Source: CALDSL01 sp039810245
Lineage (GTDB): Bacteria > Chloroflexota > Anaerolineae > Anaerolineales > Anaerolineaceae
NCBI GenBank assembly: GCA_039810245.1
Contig: JBDHWQ010000003.1
Span: 129,884-193,883 of the forward strand
Length of the DNA stretch: 64,000 nt
Direction of reading: 5' to 3'
In this document: positions 24,022-33,785 of the stretch, one piece after another
How positions within the stretch are numbered: position 1 is the first letter of the stretch
Layout of the letters: each line of letters opens with the position of its first letter
Program-made: the position numbers and the translations under genes
The notes under the pieces: model-generated
The model's input: the letters and a program-made list of their open reading frames with translations, nothing else
Databases searched by the model: none
What the model was told of the DNA's origin: nothing

Positions 24022-24600
24022 TTAATCGTCTGCCACCTGGATCAGGCCATTATCCATGGAAGTGATGCGCACCAGCGATTCGACCGGCACGCACAGCGGC
24101 GCCAGCGCCTCGCGCCCGCCCTCAAAGGTCTTTTCGATCAGGGTGCCCACGCCCACGATCGCCGCGCCCGCGGCCTGCGCCAGCCGCGCCAGCCCCAGGA
24201 TGGTCGCGCCGGTAGCCAGGAAGTCGTCGATGATCAGCACGCGCTCGCCGCGCGACAGGTATTCCGGCGATACAATCAACTCCACCATGCGACCTTTGGT
24301 ATGCGAGGGGGCGATGGTCAGGTACACCTGGTCGGGCATGGTGATAGGCTTGCTCTTGCGCGCGTACACCACCGGCAGCCCCAGGTAGCGTCCGGTCATC
24401 AGCGCCGGGGCGATGCCCGAAATTTCCGCGGTAAGGATGCGCGTGGCCGCCACACCGGCGAACAAACGCGCGAATTCCCGCCCGCACTCTTCCATTAATA
24501 GCGGGTCCACCTGGTGGTTGATGAAGTTATCCACCTTGAGAATCCCGCCGCCCAGGTTCTGCCCATCGCGCAGCACGCGGTCTATTAATGCCTGCATCAT
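24022..24600 (-). CDS. xpt: Xanthine phosphoribosyltransferase
   Basis: About 192 residues. It starts MMQALIDRVLRDGQNLGGGI, has the Xpt-like KVDNFINHQVDP, and the PRPP-binding loop VLIIDDFLATGAT near residues 120-132. It makes XMP from xanthine and PRPP. The ATG pair at 24600/24597 follows AAAGGA; an in-frame ATG further up at 24651 lacks a ribosome site. It is in an operon with guaA. No purine riboswitch consensus is visible in the 120-bp divergent region shared with maf. A small dyad AATTGT-TTGG-ACAATT at 24621-24636 is the only candidate regulatory feature. Confidence 0.93.
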   Translation of the reverse strand: MMQALIDRVLRDGQNLGGGILKVDNFINHQVDPLLMEECGREFARLFAGVAATRILTAEISGIAPALMTGRYLGLPVVYARKSKPITMPDQVYLTIAPSHTKGRMVELIVSPEYLSRGERVLIIDDFLATGATILGLARLAQAAGAAIVGVGTLIEKTFEGGREALAPLCVPVESLVRITSMDNGLIQVADD

Positions 24601-24703
24601 GCCAGTCCTTTCTGCGTGGAAATTGTTTGGACAATTGTACACCCGGCACAATCGAAGTTCGTAACATCCATTGCGCCCGTTCTCCGCGGCTTCGTGCTTA
24701 TGT

Positions 24704-24709
24704 TACAAT
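24704..24709 (+). promoter_or_regulatory. -10 element immediately before maf
   Basis: TACAAT ends 10 bp before the maf ATG at 24720, implying a leaderless transcript. No convincing -35 hexamer was found. Confidence 0.4.
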
Positions 24710-24719
24710 CGAACCATCT

Positions 24720-25379
24720 ATGCAAACCCCACAAATACTGCTGGCTTCCAACTCGCCGCGCCGCCGCCAACTGCTGAGCCTGGCCGGCTATGTCTTCACC
24801 GCCACCGCGGCGGAAATTGACGAGAGCCCGCTGCCCGGCGAGCCGCCCGCAGATTACGTGCTGCGCCTGGCGCGCGAAAAAGCAGCCGCCGCGCGCCGTA
24901 ATGCCGGCGACTCGCTGCCCGTCCTCGCCGCCGATACCACCGTGGCGCTGGATGGCGAGATTCTGGGAAAGCCCGGCGATGACGCCGAAGCCGCGGCCAT
25001 GCTGCGCAGGCTGCGCGCCCGTGAGCACCAGGTGTATACCGCCCTGGCGCTCGTCACCCCGCCTGGAGAAGTCTTTTCCGACCTGTGCTGCACGCAGGTG
25101 AGCATGCGCCCCTACACCGCGCTCGAGATGGACGATTACATTGCCGGCGGCGATCCGCTGGATAAGGCCGGCGCGTACGCCATCCAGCACCCCGGGTTCC
25201 ACCCGGTGGAGCGCATCGCCGGCTGCTATGCCAACGTCGTTGGGCTGCCGCTGTGCCAGCTCGAAAGCCTGCTGCGCCAGGCCGGTATTGCCCCTCGCCT
25301 GGGCCTGCCATCCTGCCCGCCAGATTTTCATGCCTGTCCCTTCTGCCGTTCCCTCGCCGGGAGTGCATATGACGGTTAA
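24720..25379 (+). CDS. maf: Maf-type nucleoside triphosphate pyrophosphatase
   Basis: 219 residues. The Maf signature LLASNSPRRRQLL at residues 7-19, then AADTTVALDGEILGKP, DPLDKAGAYAIQ and a final NVVGLPL. The family hydrolyses non-canonical or methylated nucleoside triphosphates (dTTP/UTP/m5UTP in the YhdE branch). A C-terminal extension of about 25 residues contains a CxxC in HACPFCRS, unusual for Maf. The ATG at 24720 fits the conserved N-terminus; the longer frame upstream is not conserved-looking. It overlaps the start of the penicillin-binding protein gene by 11 bp. Confidence 0.93.
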   Translation: MQTPQILLASNSPRRRQLLSLAGYVFTATAAEIDESPLPGEPPADYVLRLAREKAAAARRNAGDSLPVLAADTTVALDGEILGKPGDDAEAAAMLRRLRAREHQVYTALALVTPPGEVFSDLCCTQVSMRPYTALEMDDYIAGGDPLDKAGAYAIQHPGFHPVERIAGCYANVVGLPLCQLESLLRQAGIAPRLGLPSCPPDFHACPFCRSLAGSAYDG

Positions 25380-27573
25380 CCGCCTGTTCTCGCGCTGCCT
25401 GCCCCTGTTGGTGTTTGCCCTCTCCGCCTGCCTGCCTATCCAGTCACAGGCCGCGCGGCCCAGCCCCACGCCGCCATCGACCGGCAGCCTGGACCTGCCA
25501 GACGTGCAGAGCGTGGCGCGCGGTTTCTTCGCGGCCTGGAAGGGCGACGACTACGCCAGCATGTACGCCGCTCTGACCAGGGTCAGCCAGGACGCCATGA
25601 ACCTCGAGGCGTTCGAGGCCGCCTACCGTCAGGCGGCCGTGGACCTCACCCAGCAAAGCCTGGACGTAGAAATGCTCTCCGCGCTCACCCGCACCACCTC
25701 GGCACAGGTGGGCTACCGCGTGGTCTACCACACCACGCTACTGGGCGACCTGACGCGCGAGATCGTTATGAACCTGACCCTCGAAGAAGGCCAATGGCGC
25801 ATCCAGTGGGAGCCGGGGCTGATTTTGCCTGAATTGAGCGGCGGAAACCGCCTGTCGGTAGAGTACCGCGTGCCGGCGCGTGGCGATATCTACGACCGGC
25901 GCGGCAAAGCGCTTACCGCCCAGGCGGATGCCGTTGCCCTGGGCGTTGAGCCGGCCAAACTGCGCGAGGACCAGCAGGAAGAGCTGCTTTCGGTGCTGTC
26001 GGAGCTGCTGCGCCAGCCGCCCGAAGAAATCCGCGCCGCATACAGCGGCAGCAAGGCCGAGTACGTGGCGCTGGGCGAAGCCCTGTCACAGGAAATCAAC
26101 AACCAGTACCAGCGTATCAGCGCCATCAGCGGGCTGGTGATGACGCCCTACCGCGGGCGCTTTTACTTTGACGGTGGCGTTGCCCCGCACATCACTGGCT
26201 ACGTGTTAGCGATCTCACCTGAAGAGCTGGAAAATTATCAGCGCCGCGGCTACAGCGGCGACGAAAAGGTGGGCGCGGCCGGGCTGGAAAAGTGGGGCGA
26301 AGCTTTCCTCACCGGTAAGCGCGGCGCGTCGGTCTATGTGGTCAGCCCGCAGAACACAATTGTCACGCGCATGGCCGAGACCAATGCCCAGGCAGCGCGC
26401 TACATTTATACAACCATCGATAAGGACCTGCAATTCCAATCGCAAAAGGCTTTGCAGGGTTTCAATGGCGCCATCGTAGTGCTGGAGCGCGACAGCGGGC
26501 GCATCCTGGCAATGGTTTCGTCTCCCGGTTATGACCCTAACCTGTTCGAGCCGACCAACCGCAATAATTTTGCCCTCACCCGGGTGCTCAACGATGAGAG
26601 CCAGCCGCTGCTCAACCGCGCCACGCAGGGCGTGTACCCGCTCGGCTCAGTTTCCAAAATCATCACCATGGCAGCCGCGCTCGAAAGCGGCGATTTCACC
26701 GCCGCCAGCACCTACAACTGCGGCTATGAATTCACCGAATTGGGCGATGGCACGGTGCTCTACGACTGGACCTACACCAGCGGTATCATGCCCAGCGGTG
26801 TGCTCACCCTGCCCGAAGGCCTGATGCTGTCCTGCAACCCGTATTTCTGGCACATCGGCCTGGAGCTGTTCCAGAACGGCAAGGGCCAGCAGCTTTCGGA
26901 TATGGCCCACGCCTTTGGCCTGGGCAGCCCCACCGGCCTGGAGCAGATCCCCGAGGCCGCCGGCTCGTTTCCCGAGCCGCAGAACGTGGGCGAAGCGGTG
27001 CAGATGTCCATTGGTCAGGGCCCCATGCTGGTGACGCCCATCCAAGTGGCGGCTTTTGCGGCCGCGGTGGGTAACGGCGGCACGCTCTACCGCCCGCAGA
27101 TCATCGAAAAGATCACCACACCGGATGGCGACGCCGAGACCAGCTTTGAGCCGGCTGTCGTGCGCCGCCTGCCGCTCAGCGCTGAAAACCTGCTCATTAT
27201 CCAGGATGCCATGCGCAGCGTGGTGGAAGACCGGCGCGGCACGGCGCGGAATGCCTTCACCGGCTTGCAGATCCCGGTATATGGCAAGACCGGCACGGCG
27301 CAAAATGCCGGTGATATGCCCCACGCCTGGTTCGCCGGCTACACCGACGCCGCCCGCCCCGACCGGCCGGACATCGCCATCGCCGTGATCGCTGAGAACG
27401 CCGGCGAAGGCTCGATGGTGGCCGCTCCTATTTTTCGCCGCGTGGTGGAGATTTATTTCAGCGGTAAGCCGGTAAAGCTCTACCCGTGGGAATCCAGCTT
27501 TTATGTCGTGCCTGATAACCTCCCCGGCATGAGCCCCAACCTGCCGTCGCCGGCAGCCACCCCCACACCATGA
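25369..27573 (+). CDS. Class B penicillin-binding protein (lipoprotein, MecA-type layout)
   Basis: 734 residues. A lipoprotein signal with lipobox LSAC (Cys near residue 21) is followed by an NTF2-like MecA_N domain (about 45-155), a PBP dimer domain (RGDIYDRRG near 167) and a transpeptidase domain. The active-site motifs are Ser427-x-x-Lys430 in GSVSK, Ser488-Cys-Asn490 and KTGT at 640-643. It cross-links peptidoglycan outside the membrane. The C-terminus is proline/threonine-rich. The ATG at 25369 has GGGAG upstream and sits inside the maf 3' end, so it is coupled to maf. The MecA_N layout alone does not indicate beta-lactam resistance. Confidence 0.92.
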   Translation: MTVNRLFSRCLPLLVFALSACLPIQSQAARPSPTPPSTGSLDLPDVQSVARGFFAAWKGDDYASMYAALTRVSQDAMNLEAFEAAYRQAAVDLTQQSLDVEMLSALTRTTSAQVGYRVVYHTTLLGDLTREIVMNLTLEEGQWRIQWEPGLILPELSGGNRLSVEYRVPARGDIYDRRGKALTAQADAVALGVEPAKLREDQQEELLSVLSELLRQPPEEIRAAYSGSKAEYVALGEALSQEINNQYQRISAISGLVMTPYRGRFYFDGGVAPHITGYVLAISPEELENYQRRGYSGDEKVGAAGLEKWGEAFLTGKRGASVYVVSPQNTIVTRMAETNAQAARYIYTTIDKDLQFQSQKALQGFNGAIVVLERDSGRILAMVSSPGYDPNLFEPTNRNNFALTRVLNDESQPLLNRATQGVYPLGSVSKIITMAAALESGDFTAASTYNCGYEFTELGDGTVLYDWTYTSGIMPSGVLTLPEGLMLSCNPYFWHIGLELFQNGKGQQLSDMAHAFGLGSPTGLEQIPEAAGSFPEPQNVGEAVQMSIGQGPMLVTPIQVAAFAAAVGNGGTLYRPQIIEKITTPDGDAETSFEPAVVRRLPLSAENLLIIQDAMRSVVEDRRGTARNAFTGLQIPVYGKTGTAQNAGDMPHAWFAGYTDAARPDRPDIAIAVIAENAGEGSMVAAPIFRRVVEIYFSGKPVKLYPWESSFYVVPDNLPGMSPNLPSPAATPTP

Positions 27574-28490
27574 GCACCGAAACTATCCCTGGCCGCGTCA
27601 TTCGTTCGCAGTCCGGTTTCCTGTGGGTGGAAACGGAGCAGGGTATGCTCATCAGCCGGCTGCGCGGGCGTCTGAAGCATGGCCATAAGGATGCCGACGT
27701 GGTGGCGGTGGGCGACCGCGTGCTGGTGAGCCCGCAGAGCGACGGCACTGGTGCTATTGAGCATGTGGAGCCGCGCGCACAGTCGCTGGTGCGCATGGCG
27801 CCCACCGCGCGCGGCCTGTACCAGCAGGTGATCCTGGCTAATCTCGACCAGCTTGTGCTGGTATTCGCGTGCGCCAACCCCGCGCCGCACCTGCGGATGC
27901 TCGACCGTTTTCTGGTCATCGCCGAGCACCAGCACATCCCCGCGCTGGTTGTGGCCAACAAGGTGGACCTTGTCGGCATCGACACGGCGCGCGAGATGTT
28001 CGATATCTACCCGCCGCTGGGCTACCCGGTGGTGTACACCTCGGCTCGCAGTGGCGAGGGCGTTGGCGAGCTGCGCGACCACCTGGCAGGCAAACTTTCC
28101 GGGCTGGCCGGGCCGTCTGGGGTAGGCAAGAGCAGCCTGCTCAACGGCGTGCAACCGGAGCTGGGGCTGGCGGTGAGCGAGGTCAGCCAGTCCACCGAGA
28201 AGGGCCGTCACACCACTATCGTGCGTCAGCTTTATGCGCTGGATGGCGGCGGCTACGTGGCCGACCTGCCCGGACTGCGCACCCTGGCGCTATGGGATGT
28301 GGAGCCGGAAGAGCTGGATGGCTACTTCCGCGAGATCGCCCCCCTGGTGGCCGAGTGCCAGTTCAACGACTGCACCCACCAGGACGAGCCCGGCTGCGCC
28401 GTGGTCGCCGCTGTCGAGGAAGGCCGCATCCGGCCGGAACGCTACGAAAGTTACCTCAAGCTGCGCTATGGAGAAGACGAAAGGGCGTAG
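27570..28490 (+). CDS. rsgA: Ribosome small-subunit GTPase RsgA
   Basis: 306 residues with the circularly permuted GTPase order: NKVD at 130-133 comes before the P-loop GPSGVGKSS at 181-189 and DLPG at 232-235. An N-terminal OB-fold comes first. A C-terminal zinc site uses Cys263, Cys268, His270 and Cys276. It checks late 30S assembly. It overlaps the penicillin-binding protein gene by four bases (ATGA), the third member of the maf - PBP - rsgA chain. Confidence 0.96.
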   Translation: MSTETIPGRVIRSQSGFLWVETEQGMLISRLRGRLKHGHKDADVVAVGDRVLVSPQSDGTGAIEHVEPRAQSLVRMAPTARGLYQQVILANLDQLVLVFACANPAPHLRMLDRFLVIAEHQHIPALVVANKVDLVGIDTAREMFDIYPPLGYPVVYTSARSGEGVGELRDHLAGKLSGLAGPSGVGKSSLLNGVQPELGLAVSEVSQSTEKGRHTTIVRQLYALDGGGYVADLPGLRTLALWDVEPEELDGYFREIAPLVAECQFNDCTHQDEPGCAVVAAVEEGRIRPERYESYLKLRYGEDERA

Positions 28491-28632
28491 TTGCAAAACG
28501 CTGGAGAAGTTCTCAAAAATCTCGAAATTCGAGGAAAATCTTCTAAAAACTTGTGTCATCCGCTACCTTTGTGCGTTCAGGTCCCCGGCATGATTGCGGG
28601 GATTCATGATTCAGCCGTTCCCCGGAGATCCC

Positions 28633-29652
28633 ATGCCCAATTTCACCGTTCAAAAACTGGTCCTGGAAATGCGCAATCCGTTCCGCCTCTCTTATGGCGT
28701 GAGCGACACGCGCGATGCCTACATTCTGCGCCTGGCGGATGACGCCGGGCTGGGTGAGGGCAGCATCCCGCCGTATTACCGCGTGGACGACAGCGCCATG
28801 CGCGGAACATGGGAGCGGCTTGCCGCGCAGGATCGCCCGCTGCCGGACGCCATCGAAGATATTCCCGCCTGGGTGGGGGCTGACGGCCCGGCCGTTGCGC
28901 GCTGTGCTGTCGACCTGGCGCTGCATGACCGCATTGGCAGGCAGCGCGGGCTGCCGCTCTATCGCTTGCTGGGCCTGCCGCAGCCGCCCGAAATGCATAC
29001 CTCATTCACCGTCAGCGGCGACCCGGTCACCGCGGCGCGCGAGGCGGCCGAGGCCGCGCATTTCGCCATTATCAAAATCAAGCTGGGCAGCGGTGAGGAT
29101 GAAGGCATCGTGGCCGCGGTGCGCGCCGCGCGCCCGGATGCGCGCCTGTTCATCGATGCGAATGCCGGGTGGACCCAGGAGCAGGCTCTGGCGCTGCTGC
29201 CCGCGCTTGAGCGGCTGGGCGTTGAACTGGTGGAGCAGCCGCTGGCGAAAGATGATATCGCCGGGATGGGCCGCGTGCAGTCTGCCACGCGCCTGCCGGT
29301 GGTGGCGGATGAAGCCCTGCAGAGCGCCGCCAATCTCGAACAGCTTGCCGCGGCCGGCGTGCGTGGGGTCAACCTCAAATTAATGAAGCTGGGTGGGCTG
29401 GCGCCGGCGCTGCGCATTGCGCGGCGCGCCAAAGAACTTGGGCTGGGCATCATGCTGGGCAGCATGATCGAAACCTCGGTCGGCGTGACGGCCATGGCGC
29501 ACCTGGCCGGCCTGGCCGACTGGCTGGACCTGGACTCCCCCCTGCTGATTGCCAACGACCCATTCGAGGGTATTGCGTATAGTCTGGAAGGCCGCATCCG
29601 CGTCCCTGACTTGCCGGGCATTGGCGCGGTCGAGCGCGGAAAAGCGCAATAA
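28633..29652 (+). CDS. ykfB: L-Ala-D/L-Glu (dipeptide) epimerase, enolase superfamily
   Basis: 339 residues. The muconate-cycloisomerase-type barrel shows the catalytic lysine pair Lys148/Lys150 in IIKIKLG, metal ligands Asp175 (DANAGW), Glu201 (VEQPLA) and Asp226 (VADEAL), and the second catalytic Lys in NLKLMK near 249-252. The KxK...D...E...D...K order and the short C-terminus match L-Ala-D/L-Glu epimerases that recycle murein dipeptides. Related dipeptide epimerases differ in substrate, so the exact dipeptide is not certain. The ATG at 28633 has CGGAGA upstream. It precedes an NlpC/P60 endopeptidase, as ykfB precedes ykfC in Bacillus. Confidence 0.88.
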   Translation: MPNFTVQKLVLEMRNPFRLSYGVSDTRDAYILRLADDAGLGEGSIPPYYRVDDSAMRGTWERLAAQDRPLPDAIEDIPAWVGADGPAVARCAVDLALHDRIGRQRGLPLYRLLGLPQPPEMHTSFTVSGDPVTAAREAAEAAHFAIIKIKLGSGEDEGIVAAVRAARPDARLFIDANAGWTQEQALALLPALERLGVELVEQPLAKDDIAGMGRVQSATRLPVVADEALQSAANLEQLAAAGVRGVNLKLMKLGGLAPALRIARRAKELGLGIMLGSMIETSVGVTAMAHLAGLADWLDLDSPLLIANDPFEGIAYSLEGRIRVPDLPGIGAVERGKAQ

Positions 29653-29799
29653 CACCCGTAGGTCCGAGGCGGGAAAACCACGCCGGCCATAACAAACCCG
29701 GAAGCCTCGCTCCGGCGCAATACATCTCCCCGGACGTTCTTCCAGCCCTGTTTATTCTTGTGTATCATAACCGATGATCCCGAACCCAAGGACTCCCCC

Positions 29800-30819
29800 A
29801 TGACCTCTGACCACAACCAGACCCTTCAAACCCTTGCCGGGCAGTACGCCGACCCGCGCTTCAACATTTTCGACGTGCAGGCCGAGGAAAGTGCCGGCGG
29901 GCTAACTCTGCGCGGGCGCGTGCTGGAAGAGAGCCAGCGCGCCGCCCTGCGCGAGGCCTTTCCCGGCCGCCCGGTAGATATCAGCGCGGTGCGCGTGCTG
30001 CGCCGCGGGGCGCGCCGCGTGGCCGTGGCCGCCAACCTGACCCACCTGCAGGCGCAGCCCACCTGGCTGAGCGAGGTATGGAGCCAGCTCCTGGCCGGGC
30101 AGATGCTCGAGGTATTGGAAGAGCACGGCCGCTGGGCGCTGGTGCGCCAGGATGATGGCTACCTGGGGTATGCCTATCTGCCCTATCTGACCGCCGCCGC
30201 GCCACTGCCGGCCACCCACATCGTCACCGCGCCGCACGCGCTGCTGCGCGCCGCCCCCGGCGGGCGGCTGCTGGGGCGCATTTTTGGCGGCACGTGCGTA
30301 ACGCTGCTGGCATCCGAAGGTGAGTACGCCCGGGTGAGCGTTTTCGCGCCGGAAGGCGAGCCGCAGCCTGCGCAGGCCCCTGCCGGCTGGCTGCCGCTCG
30401 ACGGGCTGCGCTCGCTTGGCATGCTGCCCAATACGCCCTCCGCGCGCCGCGCGCAGATCATGCTAGACGCGCCCGCGCTGATTGGTGTGCCCTATCTATG
30501 GGGTGGGGTGAGCGCCAACGGCATCGACTGCTCCGGCTTTGCCCAACTGCTGCACCGCTGGGTGGGCATCAGTCTGCCCCGTGACGCCGACCTGCAGTAC
30601 GAGGCCGGCCAGCCGGTGGAGCCGCCCTACCAGCCCGGAGACCTGTTATTCTTCAGCGAGAGCGGCGACGCGCGCCGCATCACCCACGTAGCGGTCAGTA
30701 CCGGCGGGTGGAGCATCATCCACTCCTCGCGGCGCATTAACGGCGTATATTTCGACGACGTGCAGGCCGTCCCGCTGCTGCGCGACAGTTTTGTGGGCGG
30801 CAGGACGTTCGTAGAATAA
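29800..30819 (+). CDS. ykfC: NlpC/P60 endopeptidase with SH3-like domains (YkfC-like)
   Basis: 339 residues with no signal peptide. Two bacterial-SH3-like segments (about 70-130 and 140-205) are followed by an NlpC/P60 domain with Cys244 in GIDCSGFAQ, His296 in RITHVAVS and His308 in SIIHSS. The architecture matches YkfC, the gamma-D-glutamyl-L-diamino-acid endopeptidase that trims murein peptides in the cytoplasm. The lack of an export signal supports a cytoplasmic recycling role. The ATG at 29800 has AAGGA eight bases upstream; an ORF extension to 29758 has none. It is next to the dipeptide epimerase, whose substrate its product would supply. Confidence 0.88.
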   Translation: MTSDHNQTLQTLAGQYADPRFNIFDVQAEESAGGLTLRGRVLEESQRAALREAFPGRPVDISAVRVLRRGARRVAVAANLTHLQAQPTWLSEVWSQLLAGQMLEVLEEHGRWALVRQDDGYLGYAYLPYLTAAAPLPATHIVTAPHALLRAAPGGRLLGRIFGGTCVTLLASEGEYARVSVFAPEGEPQPAQAPAGWLPLDGLRSLGMLPNTPSARRAQIMLDAPALIGVPYLWGGVSANGIDCSGFAQLLHRWVGISLPRDADLQYEAGQPVEPPYQPGDLLFFSESGDARRITHVAVSTGGWSIIHSSRRINGVYFDDVQAVPLLRDSFVGGRTFVE

Positions 30820-30825
30820 AACGAT

Positions 30826-31572
30826 CTACATCAGCAGCGCTTTTCCCACCAGCCCAAAAACGCGGTTGGCCGCGTCTTCATCTTCCACGCCGCCGGTCAG
30901 CAGGAACAGCTCGCGATCGGCGCTGTAGCCCCAATCGTGCAGCACGCCGGGCAGCGATCCGGTTTTGTGAAAGAACTCCAGCGTGTCGCGCGGCACATCG
31001 CGCAGCAGCAGCGAGGTATCCTGGTTAGCCAGCAGCGCCGGCTCCAGCCAGGCGCGCGCATCCGCGTCCAACGCGCGCACCAGATCGAACAGCCGCACTG
31101 CATCATCCACGCCGATCCAGTTTTCGCGCCCCGCGGCGCGCGCCTCAAGGTCCATCATCTTGCGCTGCAGCACCGTCTCGCGCAGGCCCAGCATGTCATG
31201 GAAAATGGCGTTCAGGCGCTGCATGCCGATTTTTTGGATGATGGCGTTGGTGCACAGGTTATCCGACAGGCTGAGCATCAGCAGCAGCACGTCCTGGTAG
31301 GGCAGGCGCGGCTGGCGCAGCAGCCACGAAAAGCCCGCGCCCTGCACCGGTGGCTCGGCCGCCAGGTCGCACAGCGCAGCGCGGTCCAGTTCCCCGGCGG
31401 CTTCCAGCCGCGCCCACGCCAGGGCGATGGGGATCTTAATCAACGAAGCGGATGGAAAACGCCCGCCGCTGGCGCGCAGCTCGGCTGCTTCGCCGGTTTC
31501 GCGTGCGCGAAAATAACAGGCATATTGGCCCGTCAGGCTGTCCAGAGCCTCAGTGACCACGCATGGAAGCAT
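30826..31572 (-). CDS. Class-A-beta-lactamase-fold serine hydrolase
   Basis: 248 residues with no signal peptide. Ser43-x-x-Lys46 in SASLIK, Ser103-Asp-Asn105 in LSLSDN and Lys203-Thr-Gly give the three class A motifs with normal spacing. The omega-loop Glu is not clearly recognisable, and the protein seems cytoplasmic. It may therefore be a peptidase or amidase of the beta-lactamase2 group rather than a resistance enzyme. Its stop is seven bases from the ykfC-like stop (convergent), and it is divergent from the Dpp operon, both related to peptide handling. The ATG at 31572 follows GGAGA. Confidence 0.85.
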   Translation of the reverse strand: MLPCVVTEALDSLTGQYACYFRARETGEAAELRASGGRFPSASLIKIPIALAWARLEAAGELDRAALCDLAAEPPVQGAGFSWLLRQPRLPYQDVLLLMLSLSDNLCTNAIIQKIGMQRLNAIFHDMLGLRETVLQRKMMDLEARAAGRENWIGVDDAVRLFDLVRALDADARAWLEPALLANQDTSLLLRDVPRDTLEFFHKTGSLPGVLHDWGYSADRELFLLTGGVEDEDAANRVFGLVGKALLM

Positions 31573-31639
31573 AAATTTTCTCCGGCGAATTCATATGTTT
31601 TATCTGATCAGAAGCCGATGATTGTCACCGTTGAAATGT

Positions 31640-31668
31640 TTGACAACCACAATTGCATATTGTATACT
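31640..31668 (+). promoter_or_regulatory. Strong sigma70-like promoter of the first Dpp operon
   Basis: TTGACA (31640-31645), 17 bp, TATACT (31663-31668). A leader of about 68 bases precedes the ATG at 31743. This is the best consensus promoter in the window. Confidence 0.75.
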
Positions 31669-31742
31669 CACCAGTGGTTAATGTTAATTAGCAGCAAACC
31701 ACCTGCTTTCCATCCACACTCGCATTACAAAGGAAATAGTGC

Positions 31743-32728
31743 ATGGCCGATATTCTTAAGGTTGAAGGCCTGGAGACACAATTCCGCACCCGTGAAGGCG
31801 TTGTCCACGCAGTAAACGGCGTTTCCTTTCACTTAAAAGAAGGTGAAACGCTGGGCGTGGTCGGCGAGAGCGGCTGCGGGAAAAGCGTCACCATGATGTC
31901 GATGCTGCGGCTCATCCCTTCTCCACCCGGTGAGGTCGTGGCTGGCAAAGCGCTGTATCAGGGCAAAGATCTGCTGAAAATGTCGGATGAAGAAATCCGC
32001 CACATTCGTGGATCGCAGATCTCGGTGGTGTTCCAGGACCCGATGACGTCCTTCAACCCGGTGCTCACCATCGGCCGCCAGGTGGCCGAGCCGTTGGAAA
32101 CCCACATGGGCATGAACCGCGCGCAGGCAAACGAGCGCGTGGTAGACCTGATGAACATGGTGGGTATCCCCAACCCCAAAGACCGCCTCAACGATTACCC
32201 CCACCAGTATTCAGGTGGCATGCGCCAGCGCATGATGATTGCCATGGCGCTGACCTGCTCGCCGCAAATCCTGATTGCCGATGAGCCCACCACTGCGCTG
32301 GATGTCACCATCCAGGCGCAGATTGTCGAGCTGGTCAAGCGCCTGCGTGACGAGCTGGGCATGGCCATCATCTGGATTACGCACGACCTGGGCATCATTG
32401 CCGGCCTGGCCGACCGCGTGGCGGTGATGTACGGCGGCCTGATCATCGAGGAAGCGCCGGTCAAAGAGCTGTACACGAACCCCGAGCATCCCTATACCAT
32501 CGGCCTGCTGGGCAGCCTGCCGCGCCTGGATGCCAACCAGCGCCAGCGGCTGACGTCCATCGAGGGCCTGCCGCCGGTGCTGTTTGAAAAGCCTACATCC
32601 TGCCCCTTCGCCCCACGCTGCAAGTACCGCGTCGAAAAATCGCTGTGCGAGAACCCGCCGCTGATGCAGGTTGGCCCCGAACATCGCGTGGCCTGTTGGG
32701 TGGATACCAAAACCGGGAGATTGCGCTC

Positions 32729-32732
<4 letters not shown>
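31743..32732 (+). CDS. dppD: Peptide ABC transporter ATP-binding protein (DppD/OppD)
   Basis: 329 residues. Walker A GESGCGKS at 41-48, ABC signature YSGGMRQRM near 158, Walker B LIADEPTTALD near 176, H-loop THDLG. The C-terminal oligopeptide-transporter domain has cysteines (CPFAPRCKYR, SLCENPP, VACW) seen in Dpp/Opp ATPases that may hold an iron-sulphur cluster. It energises peptide import through the DppB/DppC permeases below. AAAGGAAA precedes the ATG. It overlaps dppF by four bases. Confidence 0.95.
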
Positions 32733-33712
<980 letters not shown>

Positions 33713-33785
33713 GCTGCCATTGCCGGTCATGGCACGCCTGCGTGCGTGCCGTCGATTCATCTATTCTCTAGAGGAGGAGAAACAA

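Noticed and set aside
24601..24719. Purine riboswitch upstream of xpt-guaA
   Set aside because: No purine-aptamer core or three-way junction could be found in the 119-bp region. Only a short dyad is present.
30826..31572. Antibiotic-resistance beta-lactamase
   Set aside because: There is no signal peptide and the omega-loop Glu is unclear, so a resistance function is not supported.
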